64,000 bases of DNA from Phorcus lineatus (taxonomy: Eukaryota; Mollusca; Gastropoda; Trochida; Trochidae): NCBI GenBank assembly GCA_921293015.1, contig OV121084.1:25730946-25794945 (forward strand), written 5' to 3'. The translations under genes were made by a program, and so were the position numbers. Within the stretch, counting starts at the first letter, position 1. Every line of letters begins with the position of its first letter. The notes beneath the pieces are model-generated. The model was not told the origin of the DNA. It worked only from the letters and a program-made list of their open reading frames with translations, and did no database searches. Below are positions 11,510 to 23,459 of this stretch, in pieces.

Positions 11510-14500
11510 ACTTAACATAAAATGTACATAATATTATATCATATATATCATAAATATCAATTCTTTAAACAAATTGCAATTTACATTTAAAAGATATAAT
11601 AAAAATGGGGAATAGAGGTTTAATTTTTGGCCGTGATGAACCAAAAAGCGCAAGGTTCAAAGACAGCTAACCTCTTCGTAAGGAAAGATTTTAGCTCTCT
11701 CATTATGAATGACTCTTGATGAGATCAATGTTTGGCCTATAATGGCAGTAATTGCTCTTATCTAAAAAAACTAACTCTTTGTATTGACCAGTGTTTTAGA
11801 ATGAATTAGAAGAAATGATTTCATCTTGCACTTGAACCGCTGAACGATTAAAACCAATGACTCGAACCTAAGACACTGGAAATAAAGGGAATCAGTGAAG
11901 CGAAACGTGACCCCGTTACATATTTAATAAGAAAGACATTGTTAACATAAGGGTAATTAGGTTATCTCAATTATTGACTAATGTACTGAAATTTAGAGTC
12001 ATTTTTTCTTTATGTCTTCAGAATTAAGGGATTAGTTGTTCAATGAAGTATGGCGACGTCAATGGTCTACTGTTTATATTTTCTTTAAAAAGAAATTAAC
12101 TTTTTGTTTTTGTCATCAGAACTCGGAGTAACTGACACGCCCCCTGTGATGTTTTATTTTCCAAGCTTAACATTTTATAGTCATGTTTTGTTAATGATTT
12201 GTAATGATTTTAAAACGGTACGTTAAATATTTACACTCCTTTAAAATGTGATATTAATAATTCTGTCTGGAAAAGGTTATATGAGAATAAGCCTTAGTTC
12301 TATTTGATGTCAAATTATCATTTCACATTTTTTACATTTTTAGACATAAAACTTTTAAAGTACTTTGCAATCGATTTAATCTATATCATAGTATATGCAT
12401 ACTTATTTTAATCTCATAATTATAATTACAACATTTGATGTAGCCAAATGATATCCGCTGGGGTTTCTATCTACAACCGACATATTTGCATGATGAGATA
12501 TAACTAATAACAAAGGAATTTTTCAATTAAGTATATGTATTTGTAACAACTTTACCAACAATGATTAAATTCTTCTCGCTAAGCAAATGGTAACAGTGTT
12601 TATGAAAACAAAGCGATTTCTGACAAAGTAGATGTTTTTATAAGATTGGAAATTAACCTCAACAAAAGAGAAAACTGTTTCTTAGCTTCAATTTCTCTGT
12701 CTTTTTTATTCTCCTCTAGACCCTAGACTGAGTTCCAGAATATGGCACTTATTTTTTATCATATTAAATACCATTTCACAATATTTTTTGGAAAACAAGA
12801 CGTTTAATATTTACACAATGTCATTTGCTTTTCGAGTTTAAACAGGTGAAGATATTTAATTAATCATGTTAAGTTTAAATTTATCTATGATAACTTTGAT
12901 TGAATAAAGAAAATACTTTATTTTTAAATTGGCTTTTGATTAGTTTTGTAAGTGTATGTTCGTTTCATTGATATATTGGTAACGTTTGTGACGAATAGAT
13001 ACAAATATGCACCCAACACGTCTGGTGTAATTTGAGCAGCCCGTCATTTCAAAATAAATAAACATAACCCCATCGTCAATCTCTATTTTGTTTATTTTCC
13101 GAATTTTTTTTCGCCTGTGGGGCCCCCTATCCCCGGGCTCCTCGTCCCCCATTATGACTAAGTCTGTGACTCACGACCCTCCGTAAGGGGGGCCAACTTG
13201 GGGGGACACATGACGCCAAACGCTGATAGCGCCAATATTCCTCGAATTGCATGGCTTTGTTTCTCGCTCCCCATTGTCGGACAAGGGGGCTTAGGGTTAA
13301 CTTGCTTTAGTATCAAAGAATAAAAAATGGAAAAGAGCCATCAAAACTACTTTGCTAAAAACGCGAATTAGGATAACAAATTCGTGATCATATTGTCCCC
13401 TATTAAACTGTTTAATAGAGTTTTTTGTCGGTAAAATTTAACACAAATCTTGTCTTTCTTTTTATTGTTCTAAGCCGACCGTTATTTTGATCCTTTCCCC
13501 ATCTGTTCAGTTAGCAAGTTGTACACAATTAAAGATCACATTGCGAATTGAAATTGCGATATAAAACCAAATGAGACATGAATATGGGCAATAAATTGGC
13601 CTTGTTCAGAAATTACGCAATCCATTGTGGACCACTATCCCGCATCTAATTGTTTTAACTACAAGAGAAAAAACGCCTGTGATCTGCAGAAAGCTTTTTT
13701 CAGTACAAACATTTCAAACTATGTTGTTCATAATTGTAACCTTATAGAACAGCTATATTAGGATGGCCAAGTTCCTTCATTCGAGTTTAAATCAAAATGT
13801 TGCACAAAAATAACTCAATGTTGGCAATTGGATCAAAGAAATAAGAATATTTGTTAAGTTTAGTCCCTCCTGACAGGACATATATTTAGATTTATGCATA
13901 TAAATTTTTACATAGGATGAATTTTATAACAAGCAAGGAAATTAGGAATATCATGTTTATTCTTTCATTCATTCATTCATCCATGAATTAATCCGTCCAT
14001 CCTTCAGTTACTTTATTCGTTCATTCATTCATTAACTTCACCTAATGCAACACATTTGACACAAAAGCAAACAACATATCTTACAGAGTCATCGTCATGA
14101 AGAGACAAAATACAGATTCTACAAAATGACCAAACATTTAGGCTTCTTTACAACGATTAATCACCGGCTTATCTCCGGTCCGTTTCGTCACACCCTAGTG
14201 ACTAACTATTTTTCCAATTGTTCACCATTTATGCTGTCGGCACGTTCTCGACAGGAGACTATGCTTGACTTCGTTCTCTTAAGGGTTAAACTTTCCGTTT
14301 CTAGCATTTGCCAATGGGTGATATAATTACACGAGAAACAGTGAAACTCATTTCGACTTATCACGAATGATGTACCAGGGGCGATAACTCCTTTAAGTTT
14401 TCGAAGTGACATCTGGAATTGGGCTTTGGCAATGAACCACTTCTTTTGCCTTGTTGTTGATTTTTTGGCATCGTTTGATAAGAAAGAAATTTGATATTAC

Positions 14501-14580
14501 TTGAATGCTCTTTTAAACTGTTAGAATTTAAAATAAACATCAAGTATTTGCGTAAGCATAAAAATTAAATATTGACATGA
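11510..14580. other. Unique AT-rich DNA, no gene
   Basis: A GC-rich patch at about 13110-13215 includes GGGGCCCCC and CCCCGGG. (TTCA)n microsatellites lie at 13964-13981 and 14021-14033. GGGGCGATAACTCC is at 14378. Overlapping 60-70 codon frames at 14126-14543 on both strands show no domain. Confidence 0.5.
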
Positions 14581-14721
14581 GTAGAAATCACCCTTACGAC
14601 AACCTTCCGTCTTTTGACGCCTATTGGTTGGTGTCGATCGTTGGGTATCACGCGAGATCGACGATTTGAATTTGTGGTATACACGCGAGATCGACATCCG
14701 GCAGACTTAGCTTTGTGGCAC

Positions 14722-14892
14722 TTGTAGATGCAATCTAGTTAAAACTAGCTGCAATATAATACGTCCCGAAGTCCGTTATTAAATCTAGAGAACTACAGGT
14801 ATATTCCGTGTCAAGCAGGCGCGAACATCAGCCAATCAAAAGAGTGCTGGCCCAGATCAATACATCTAGTTTTAACTAGATTGTTGTAGATG
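14722..14892. mobile_element. 153-bp MITE with 9-bp target duplication
   Basis: The element spans 14731-14883. Its termini are a perfect 18-bp inverted repeat, CAATCTAGTTAAAACTAG, at the left end and its complement at the right end. It is flanked by direct repeats TTGTAGATG at 14722-14730 and 14884-14892. A 9-bp duplication with inverted ends is typical of Mutator-like (MULE) elements; an 8-bp hAT-type duplication is possible because the element ends in CA..TG. It has no coding capacity, so it depends on a transposase elsewhere. The interior includes an AGCCAATCAAAAG box. Confidence 0.8.
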
Positions 14893-15013
14893 CAGCTTTT
14901 AATGATGTTTCTTGACATCTTATTACTAAATATAGTGATGTGTAGCCTGACTGTTATAAACAAAATTATCGTGTTAAATTATGTTTACCCTGGCTAGCCA
15001 AAATGCTGTACAT

Positions 15014-15643
15014 TTAAAGGCACTAGTGCACGCTTTTACGGTTTAAATTGGCTATTTTAAGGTTTAAGAGGACTTATGCATTCACATAACCTTTCTATCG
15101 ATGCAATGAAATAGTTAAAATTCTTTACAATTGGCCTGCAGTCAACAATGAAAAAATTTAGACAGCCGCTGTCGGCTAGGACATATAAAAAATCAAAGTT
15201 TAGCTGTGCACAAAACGGATATCTCAAAGACAGTTAAACGCGGCTGAACTAATGTTATGTGCAGCTATTGAATTTACCTAAACTCTGAACTGAGACCAAA
15301 TAATGAATTATGTTTCATGAAAGCAATGTTGTAAATAAACCGATTTAATAACACAGCATTAGCATTGCTATTAGATTGACCAAAGCGGCTGCCGTTTCCG
15401 CTTTTTTGGTTATGAGCAAAATCTTAATATTTCCGATATCGTAGTTCACGCGGATTTATTGTAGCGTAACATTAAATACTTCCGGTCTTTAAAAATCAAC
15501 TTTACTACCTGAATACGTAAATATTCGTTAAATAACTTACGAGGTAGATTACTTGAGTGAGGATCTTGAATAATATCGAGAGATATGCAGAATCTGTGCA
15601 TTCGTTGTGTTAACGAAATATTGGTGTGCACTAGTGCGTTTAA
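15014..15643 (+). mobile_element. 630-bp TTAA-flanked element, copy 1
   Basis: Bounded on both sides by TTAA (15014-15017 and 15640-15643). The left end reads TTAAAGGCACTAGTGCACGC. The reverse complement of the right end reads TTAAACGCACTAGTGCACAC, so the ends are a 20-bp inverted repeat with two differences. TTAA targets are used by piggyBac and Kolobok transposons; the inner sequence does not start CCY as piggyBac usually does, so the superfamily is open. An inverted, very similar copy of exactly the same length lies at 18912-19541. A ~65-codon frame entering from the right end is open in both copies but has no ATG inside the element. Confidence 0.8.
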
Positions 15644-16691
15644 GCTCCAAAATCTGTAAGTCAATTTGAGTTTAGCTTATGATATTTTATATAGTCAGAA
15701 GTGTTTTGTATGCTCATGATATAAACAAATGTTTATATATGTTTGAAAATATGTTTGTAATATAGTAAACTTGTATGTGCTTGTTTTTAAAAAGGATCGT
15801 CTATCATAACTACAAACGGAATGGCTCGTTTTCATACTGCAATATATTATCATATCATTTTTGGTGAGCCGTAAATAAAGAATCTTGTCTTTGTGTCTGT
15901 TTGTCCAAGGAGTGGTGAAGCACGTTAATCAAAGGGCGTTGTTTTTAGTGCCTTTAGTAGTTGAGAAAAAACGTTCCTTATATGAGTTCATTTCAGATGA
16001 TTTTAGATTAGTAAAAGATTATATTGCTTTAGTAAAATATAAGTTCTCTACGTCATTTGATGATTAAAACTTAAACTATCTTTGGTCGAGTCTAGAATAT
16101 CACAAATATATATAAATAACAACACAAAGAACAACATCCCACCTCAAGAGTAATTCTATAATGTACGTCATAAACCAACTATTAGCGATAATGTTATAAA
16201 TAACATATTTTTATTGGGGTTTTTTTTGGGTGCGTGAGGGAACATTTTATACAGACAGAAAAAACAATTGTTTATTAAATCTCACTTCTGTACAAAAATA
16301 TACCAAATACATAAAAATATAGAGCATTTGTAAAAATGAACTAAACTACTCAATATGAATTGTGTGAAACATAAAAATGGTAAAATTATAAACAACATTG
16401 CTAAAAAAAACCCCATAAGAATAGATAAATAAAGATTAAAAAAAGTAAAAGGCGTATCCTTCTCTGTAATATTAAAAAGCATGTTTGAGGAAATGAAAGA
16501 GCATGTTATCACGTTTTAATAAATACTGTAATCGAATCCTTCAACCCATATAATAAATGAACTGTGTCGTAATTAGAGTCGGTATAATAATGCGATAATC
16601 CTCATAAAACAATCAACCAAACAGGCGAAAATGATTAATTTTGGTCCATTTTTAATCCGTATTTATCAAATGGTAGATCTCGTGGGTGATA

Positions 16692-16739
16692 CCCCAATAG
16701 TCAGACGCCCCAATAGTCAGACGACTCAGTTGTCAGACA
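16692..16739. repeat. 16-bp tandem repeat, three units
   Basis: CCCCAATAGTCAGACG occurs twice back to back (16692-16707 and 16708-16723) and is followed by the diverged unit ACTCAGTTGTCAGACA (16724-16739). Confidence 0.75.
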
Positions 16740-16944
16740 AAGGAGTTGGAGTAGACCAAGCGCTCACCTATTTTTACAATGGACCAGTCCTAATTAATCC
16801 TAATTGATCTCAACTTAGGCATTGTGTCTGCCTTATGAATTGATCTACTCAGTTATAAGGAAGTCTATGAGACGGTGTAACAGCACAAAAACACCCCAGC
16901 TAAAATTACACTCCAGAGCTTTTGAGACTGGCCCTAGTTGGTCA

Positions 16945-17055
16945 TCCAGACCCTAGGACAAAAACATAAAGGAGCCTTCTTAAGTCTAGAAAATGTTTGC
17001 AAAGTCTAGTTGCCTGAGCCTTAAGTACGTATGGTTATGATTAGGACTCCTTATG
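16945..17055 (-). repeat. ~165-bp dispersed repeat, degenerate copy
   Basis: Fragments TAAAGGAGCCTT, TTAAGTCTAG and GCAAAGTCTAGTTGCCTGA occur in the order seen in the minus-strand copies at 45604 and 55585. The ends are not recognisable and divergence is high, so the boundaries are approximate. Confidence 0.35.
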
Positions 17056-18089
17056 TTATTATTTCATACGAAAAATTAAAAAGTAAAAATACACTCACAA
17101 TTGTTTTCAGGGACAATATGTTATTTAAGCTAACCCCAGAAAACTGTACCTAGAGTTTAGAATAGGGGGGTGGAGGGTTTTTTTGGGGGCGGTCAGGGGC
17201 TCCTGTATCGGCCAATCGAATGACCATTATTTCAATGATAGTTTTCTGAACCCTGATTCATCGGATGTCCTTCATATGGATTAGTACACACGTGAGTTTA
17301 ACTTTCTCCGTACTAATTATGTTTTTGTTTTTAAAGGAGCTTGATTTAAATGGACGCGTTATAAACTCTCATGAAAATCCTGAAATATTTTAATCTTACA
17401 AACATTTTGCCCATACACGTTTTTTTTTACCATACACGTTTTTACAAAAAACGTGATTATATAAAATTTAAAAAGTTGCCTAAAATAAGTGAAAACAAAT
17501 AATAGATTTGCGAGTGTAATATATTGATTTTAAGATAATAGCTATGTTTCAAATGCAAATAGTTCTGTCAAAGTTGAACAAGACTTGTACAAAATAAAAT
17601 TCGGTCCACAAAAAGCGAATTAAGACACGTTTATTACAGTTAAGAGTAATAGTATTGTACCAATGGACAAAGACTTCAATTGTACCATTTCACTTCAATT
17701 CACTCATTCATTTTTAAGAAAGTCTTCATTACTTTTTATATATTTCGCCAATGATTCAGATATCTACATTAATCAAACAAGCGATATAGACTTCATAAGG
17801 CTCCAGCATTCAAATACACATTATTGATAATTGTGGGTCAAAGAATTTTGAATGTGAGGCAATAATTTAAACAAGCAAAAACCTTTCAATTTTTAAACAA
17901 AATTGTCAAAATTAACAATTAATCAATAATATTTAATCATAAAATGATTTACAAATTTATTTTAGTAACTAGCGTAACCCACCCATATAAACGAGTTATC
18001 TTAGGAAACGACGCAGGTATCGTTAAGTCAAATCATTTCGATATAGAAATTGAATAGCAGATTAATTTCTGGGCTCCTCTGGAGGTATT

Positions 18090-18260
18090 TTATTGTTAGT
18101 CTTCGTCTAAGCTCGTGACTCATGGGTCATTGTGATTGGTCAGTTCGGACAACACGTGCTGACAGATACACGACACTGGCAGTCAGAAAATGGTCCGTGA
18201 GCGTGAAGATCAAATACACGCACGTGCACGTGCATGCGGTCTCCGTGTCAATGGCAGCAT
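18090..18260. promoter_or_regulatory. Less AT-rich island with double E-box
   Basis: Contains an AP-1-like GTGACTCATG near 18117, an inverted CCAAT (GATTGGTCAG) near 18136, CACGTG near 18155, and the tandem E-box CACGTGCACGTG (18221-18232). Density of such sites in an otherwise AT-rich segment suggests an enhancer or promoter. This is inference; no TSS signal was identified. Confidence 0.3.
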
Positions 18261-18911
18261 CTTAATATGAATGAAATGTCATGAATATTTACTAATTAGC
18301 GAACTACAAACTAATGGTGTTTCTGTTAGTAGCAGCGAATCAAGTATATTTGATTACATGTAAAAATCATATTTCGCTAAGAGTCGTTAATACCAACGTA
18401 ATACCGTTAGATGTTTAAATAAAGTGACCAACCTTCAATAAAATTATTTAGAATTCATCTCTTATCAAAAGAAAGACTTAACTGTGAGTAAAGACACTGA
18501 TTTTTCGGAGTAAGGTTAAAAAATCAAATAGAACCAAAAGTGTGAAATAATTTAGATATCCATAAATACTATTAAATTTTGATTTTGTATCTGAGTATAA
18601 AACTTCTTTGCGTTGTAACTATAAAAATAACAATTATTACGACGTTATTATTCTTATGCAATTAAAATCACCTTATAAAATTTTTTGGAGCTTTTTTATC
18701 CTTCTTGTTTTTCTGTTATGCAAATAAGCAATAATGAAACAAAATCTGAATTAATTCATTTTTTAAAAAAATATTTCGAAAAGTATCTGTTTTCAACCCT
18801 GTTTCTAAACTTAAAGAGAGCTATCCCTGAATACCTTTATTCAAGTTTTCACCTTATAAGGCAATCACAGAAAAAGTTAGAAAAACTCGTGTTGTAAAAT
18901 TGAACTTATCT

Positions 18912-19541
18912 TTAAACGCACTAGTGCACACCAATATTTCTTTAACACAACGAATGCACAGATATTGCATATCTCTCGATATTATTCAAGAACCTCACTC
19001 AAATAATCTACCTCGTAAGTTATTTAACGAATATTTACGTATTCAGGTAGTAAAGTTGATTTTTAAAGACCGGAAGTATTTAATGTTACGTTACAATAAA
19101 TCCGCATGAACTACGATATCGGAAATATTAAGATTTTGCTTATAACCAAAAAAGCGGAAACGACAGCCGCTTTGGTCAATCTAATAGCAATGCTAATGCT
19201 GTGTTATTAAGTCGGTTTATTTACAGCATTGCTTTCATAAAACATAATTCATTATTTGTTCTCAGTTCAGAGTTTAGGTAAATTCAACAGCTGCACATAA
19301 TAAGTGTTCAGCCGCTTTCAACTGTCTATAATTTATCCGTTTTGTGCACAGCTAACCTTAGATTTGTTATATGTCCAAGCCGACAGCGGCTGTCTAAATT
19401 TTTTCATTGTTGATTGCAGGTCAATTGTAAAGAATTTTAAGTATTTCATTGCATCGATAGAAAGCTTAAGTGATTGCATAAGTCCTCTTAAACCTTAAAA
19501 TAGCCAATTTAAACCGTAAAAGCGTGCACTAGTGCCTTTAA
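18912..19541 (-). mobile_element. 630-bp TTAA-flanked element, inverted copy 2
   Basis: Same length and termini as 15014-15643 but reversed, with TTAA at 18912-18915 and 19538-19541. The two copies agree over the whole unit with scattered substitutions, pointing to fairly recent amplification of a non-autonomous family. Within the shared ~65-codon frame the copies differ by about four conservative amino-acid changes (F/Y, D/E, S/N twice... one of these a neighbouring S/N position is uncertain) and about three silent changes. That is too few differences to claim selection. Confidence 0.8.
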
Positions 19542-19675
19542 CATCTGGTAATCATTAAAGACCATTTAACACTTTATTTAACTAAATGCAATGGCTGAAG
19601 AAATTCTGAATTCACTCTTTAATTTCATATTTTAAAGAATAACCTTATATCATCTTCTTCAATATCCAATATTGA

Positions 19676-19990
19676 AGCCCTCTTCTACATCAACTTCACT
19701 GGCTTCCAGTTGCTGCCCGCATTGACTACAAACTTCTTCTTCTAGCCTACAAATGTTTCACTAACACTGCTCCATCATACCTGACAAAACTCCTACCTGT
19801 TTACTGCCCACAACGCACATTAAGATCTCAAGATAAAAGTCTGTTTGTCACCCCTAAAGTAAAATCCTCAACCTTTGGCAAAAACATATTTTTCTGAACT
19901 TTCTCCTCCTCGGCATCAACCAAATGGAACAATTTACCAGACCGCCTAAAATCCTTTAAGTCTCAACTGAAAACCCACTTGTTTAAAGAG
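19676..19990 (+). pseudogene. LINE (CR1/L2-type) reverse transcriptase C-terminal tail, decayed
   Basis: The frame beginning with CTT at 19694 translates as LHWLPVAARIDYKLLLLAYK, then an APSYL-type stretch, PVYCPQRTLRS, KSSTFGK, an in-frame stop at 19895-19897, then KWNNLPDRLKSFKSQLKTHL. The order LHWLPV..RI.YK / APSYL / LRS / WN.LP..L....FK..LKTHLF is the conserved end of ORF2 in CR1/L2-like non-LTR retrotransposons. The upstream reverse-transcriptase core and endonuclease are absent, and the frame upstream of about 19676 is also broken. It is a 5'-truncated dead copy, a usual outcome of incomplete target-primed reverse transcription. It lies about 130 bp beyond the right TTAA element. Confidence 0.85.
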
Positions 19991-20258
19991 CCCCTCTGCA
20001 ATTTTCATAACATATTATTTACCTTTGATAAGAACCTAAATGTCATATGTGGTGATATAAAATCAAAACATCTTTACTTTTCATGTCCAAAAGATATATA
20101 TATGACAAATACTGGTTTTCCACGAAAATCTAAAAACAATGTTATAAATGCACAGAGGTGTAGATATCACGTCCAATATACATGGATACTGGTTATATAT
20201 CCTAACAAACGCTATCATCTTCCAACTGCCCTCCTGGCTGTTTTAGATAAGTCTCCAA

Positions 20259-20539
20259 AATTACGTTTGACTATTTGACGCGCGCCACTGACCGGTTTTC
20301 GATCACAAATGCGACGTTCTACCTTCATATTGTCACTGTAAGAAAACCAACAAGCTTTAAAATGTGTATTTTTGGTAACAGTCGATACTTCGCGATCAAA
20401 TGACATCATTGATTAAGTTTGGCATATATGACTCCAACAACTCACGGAGTGGCTCTTTAAAGAATACTATACCTAATATATCGTCCTGGCCCATGAGCGC
20501 AAAGAGCACTCTGTGTGAAGTTCTGCGTTATATATATGA

Positions 20540-20543
<4 letters not shown>
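20259..20543 (+). repeat. Dispersed repeat with SINE-like tail, copy 1
   Basis: The first ~200 bp align by eye to 26604-26800. Shared blocks are AAATTACGTTT, TTTGACGCGC, GCGAC, ATGACATCATT.ATT.AGTTTGG and CAACTCACGGAGTG. The end, with GCGCAAAGAGCACTC and TTCTGCGTTATATATATGAA followed by a long ATT run, is what SINE 3' tails look like. No pol III boxes were recognised, so the copy may be 5'-truncated or of another type. Confidence 0.5.
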
Positions 20544-20590
<47 letters not shown>

Positions 20591-20612
20591 CATTATTATT
20601 ATTATTATTATT
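20544..20612. repeat. (ATT)n microsatellite
   Basis: About 23 ATT units with a single CAT interruption, directly after the SINE-like end at 20259-20543. The poly-Ile and poly-Asn frames read through it are artefacts of the repeat. Confidence 0.95.
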
Positions 20613-23459
20613 GTGTGACTCTCTTTCCACACTATTCCAATCCCTCCCCCCTCCACTTCCATGTATCATCTTAACCCTCGTGTGAGTCACGCGGATTCTA
20701 ATGGGCAAACCATGTAGTGATAATCACTTATCAGTCGTCAGTCCTGATGTCGTTGTCCTTGAAACTATGGATAGGTGCTTGGCAACGTTGAATTAAAGTC
20801 TCTAAAAGTAACAGTTTGAATTTCGAAAATGAGCAAGTGACAAAGAAAAAAGGAGCGTCGAAGTTCTTCATTTGATGATATATCAAAATTATGAAAGGTT
20901 TTCGGGAATAAAATTGATAGAATTTTATTTTTAAAAACCTATTTACGGTTAGGTTATTAGAAGATGAGAAGAAACGTTTTATCTCAAGCAAGTTAATAAT
21001 GTGATCGTGCGTAAACAATATTTTAATCAAAAGAAGCAGTTGTAAAACGAATGTATCATGTTCGGTTTAGCTATCCCTTTTCATAAGATAATACATTTGG
21101 CATAGTCTAATGTTTTGGGGGAAAATAAGAATAAAGGAAAATTTCAACTAAAATCTGTGCTACTGCCCCTTTAAAATTACTTTTTTTACTGAAAGCCGTA
21201 ATAAGAAGATAGATCTATCATGGTAACACATTTTAGAAAATATATAAAGCTTAGTATACGAAATATGAATGAATAAAAGAAGAGATCATTTTCTATATTA
21301 AAAAAACTTGAAAACTTTCTTTTATTTTCGTAAAGGAGACTTTAGATCATATAGTTTAAGTTCTTTAATACATGAGCTTTTATAACAATGACCTTATGAC
21401 CTTTTGCTTGTCCACTTGCTATATAGAAACTCTGTGTACAAACAATGATCTTTAATTGTTGTCAAATATAGGACGAGTTATACATTCGATGTGTCGATTG
21501 ATTAAAGTCGTTATTTCCAAATAGGATGTAATTTTAAAAAATTAAATTTATTCTAAAATGTTCAGATAAATTAACAAGTTCAAGTCAAAAGTAAAATCTT
21601 CTCAACAAACATTATTATTTGTTTTTCAGAAAGGTATCGATAACGAAGTTCTCAAATTCAATTTGTTAGTAGTATTATCAAATCAAAAAACAAATTATAT
21701 TTAAGAAACAAAATATCCGATTCCTGAATTTATCACAATTTCGAATTTTTTTCCCAAAATGAATTCCAAACGATCTGCGATGACTCGCTCGTGTAGAGAA
21801 TGACTGTCCTCGATTTGAGACATGAATCAACTCACGCGCTTCATTCACAATCGGTCTCGCGCGTGACGCTACATGACTAATTCCCGCCAAAAGCGACGCT
21901 GGCTTTCCATTCACTTGGACATAAAATATGCACAATGTGAATGTACAGCGGGTGAACACAATGGTAAAGTAATACTGCAATGCGATCATGCTTAGGTAGA
22001 TTATCCGATCGGCAAATATGTTATATTTGTATCAGTATTAGGGTATAAATTTTATGGCGATTCCTCATGTAAAATTCATGTAAGCAAACAACAGAATTAC
22101 AGGCTTTTGTGTTGTTTAATGTGATAAATAATATTAGGGTATTGTAAATCGTGTTAGGAGGTTAACCATATAAAATAACTTTAACAGCAGGTATTTAAAT
22201 GTAAAAACATATTAACTTTCAATTAAATAATTCTTTTTTACAATGATTATTTTGCACCATATAAATTACTTTAATTACTTAATTGAAATAAATTAGATGG
22301 TTTGTGATATCCTCTTTGATTTGATTTGATCAGTAACATTTTCAAATCACCAATACAAGCATATCAACGTTTTACTTTCTCAATAACGTTTACATATAAA
22401 CAAGCGGTTTCCTAGTATACATGTAAGACCGAAATTAGTCAAATGTTTTTAAAAAAATCTTAACTCAAAGAGTTAGTATCACGGTTTTTTAGTGGTTTCT
22501 TGAACGAAAATAAATGGTACCAATTGCAAGACAATATATTTCAATCCGAAGAAACAGTTATAAAACGAACGCACCTCATTTAAGTTATGCCTCTCCATTT
22601 TCCTACTCCTATGAAAGGTGTTCACACAAAAATGGCCGCCAGTTTTCTTTTCTTTTTTTTTTGCTTGATATTTGATACTCTCGTCTACGATGACGGATGA
22701 ACGTCTAACAAAAGATATGCTTGACCTTTGAAAATTGTTAAAATTGTCCCTTTAATCACAGGCGTCTGTGACGACCCAAGCTCACTGCTAATCATTAGCT
22801 CAAATCTTATGCAGTAATTCATTAAAACATGGATAAACGATCTACCATGGCTCAAATGATTATCATCCTTGAAGAGAGAAAGGGTCTATGACTGGTTAAA
22901 AAGGCTTGTAGGGGAGTGGTGAAAGTACGTCTGTGGCAGATCGTGATTCAGGATAATAGAGCAGTTATTCATATTGAAACTTACAACGTGTGATAAACTA
23001 CTGATAACGACCCTACAAATACCGTTTGGTTAGCTTCTCGCCATTACACGTTTATTTGACTAATAATTATTTATATTGAGTGACCAATCGGAATGGAATG
23101 ATGAGTAATAAAATATTTACGGAAATTTCGTCTTTCTATGCTAATTATCCTGCCATGAATATCAATGAATAAGAATTTAAAATATCATAATTTCGTCTTC
23201 CATTATAAAAAGCTTCTTAAACTTCATATTTGTTAATTTCTAATTTGTTTAATGAGTCAAAACCAAACATTTACTTCCGGTTTATGTAAATTTCAAAAGA
23301 ATTTTTTAAGTACATGAACACATTCACATCTTGAAGCAATTCAAATGATTAATCGTCCTTGCAAATACTTTGAAAATGTTTAAAAAATCTTAAAATTGTT
23401 ATTTGAAAAATAAAGTGGAGAGGAAGCCATTTAAAAGATTAAAATTGTAATTGGGGTAT
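20613..23459. other. AT-rich unique DNA, no gene
   Basis: A partial relative of the ~190-bp dispersed repeat is at 21020-21110, and a fuller copy is listed separately. An island at 21760-21960 has an E2F-like TTCCCGCCAAAA (21881-21892) and several CGCG steps; a 103-codon minus-strand frame there has no domain. The rest shows nothing. Confidence 0.5.
22506..22695 (+). repeat. dispersed ~190-bp repeat, copy B
   Basis: Counterpart of 2056-2240, with shared GAAAATAAATGG, CCAATTGCAAGACAA, AATGGCCGCCAGTT and CTACGATGACGG. It ends in a T-rich tract and a TTTGATACTCTCGTC segment. The family could not be classified. Confidence 0.55.

Larger units (their letters stand above)
15644..18911. other. 3.27-kb segment between the inverted TTAA elements
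   Basis: No transposase-like or other recognisable frame. It holds a 16-bp tandem at 16692-16739, a degenerate copy of the ~165-bp repeat near 16945-17055, a GC-richer patch at 17160-17220, duplicated CCATACACGTTTTT near 17410-17445, and a less AT-rich island at 18090-18260. The rest is AT-rich unique DNA. Confidence 0.5.
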
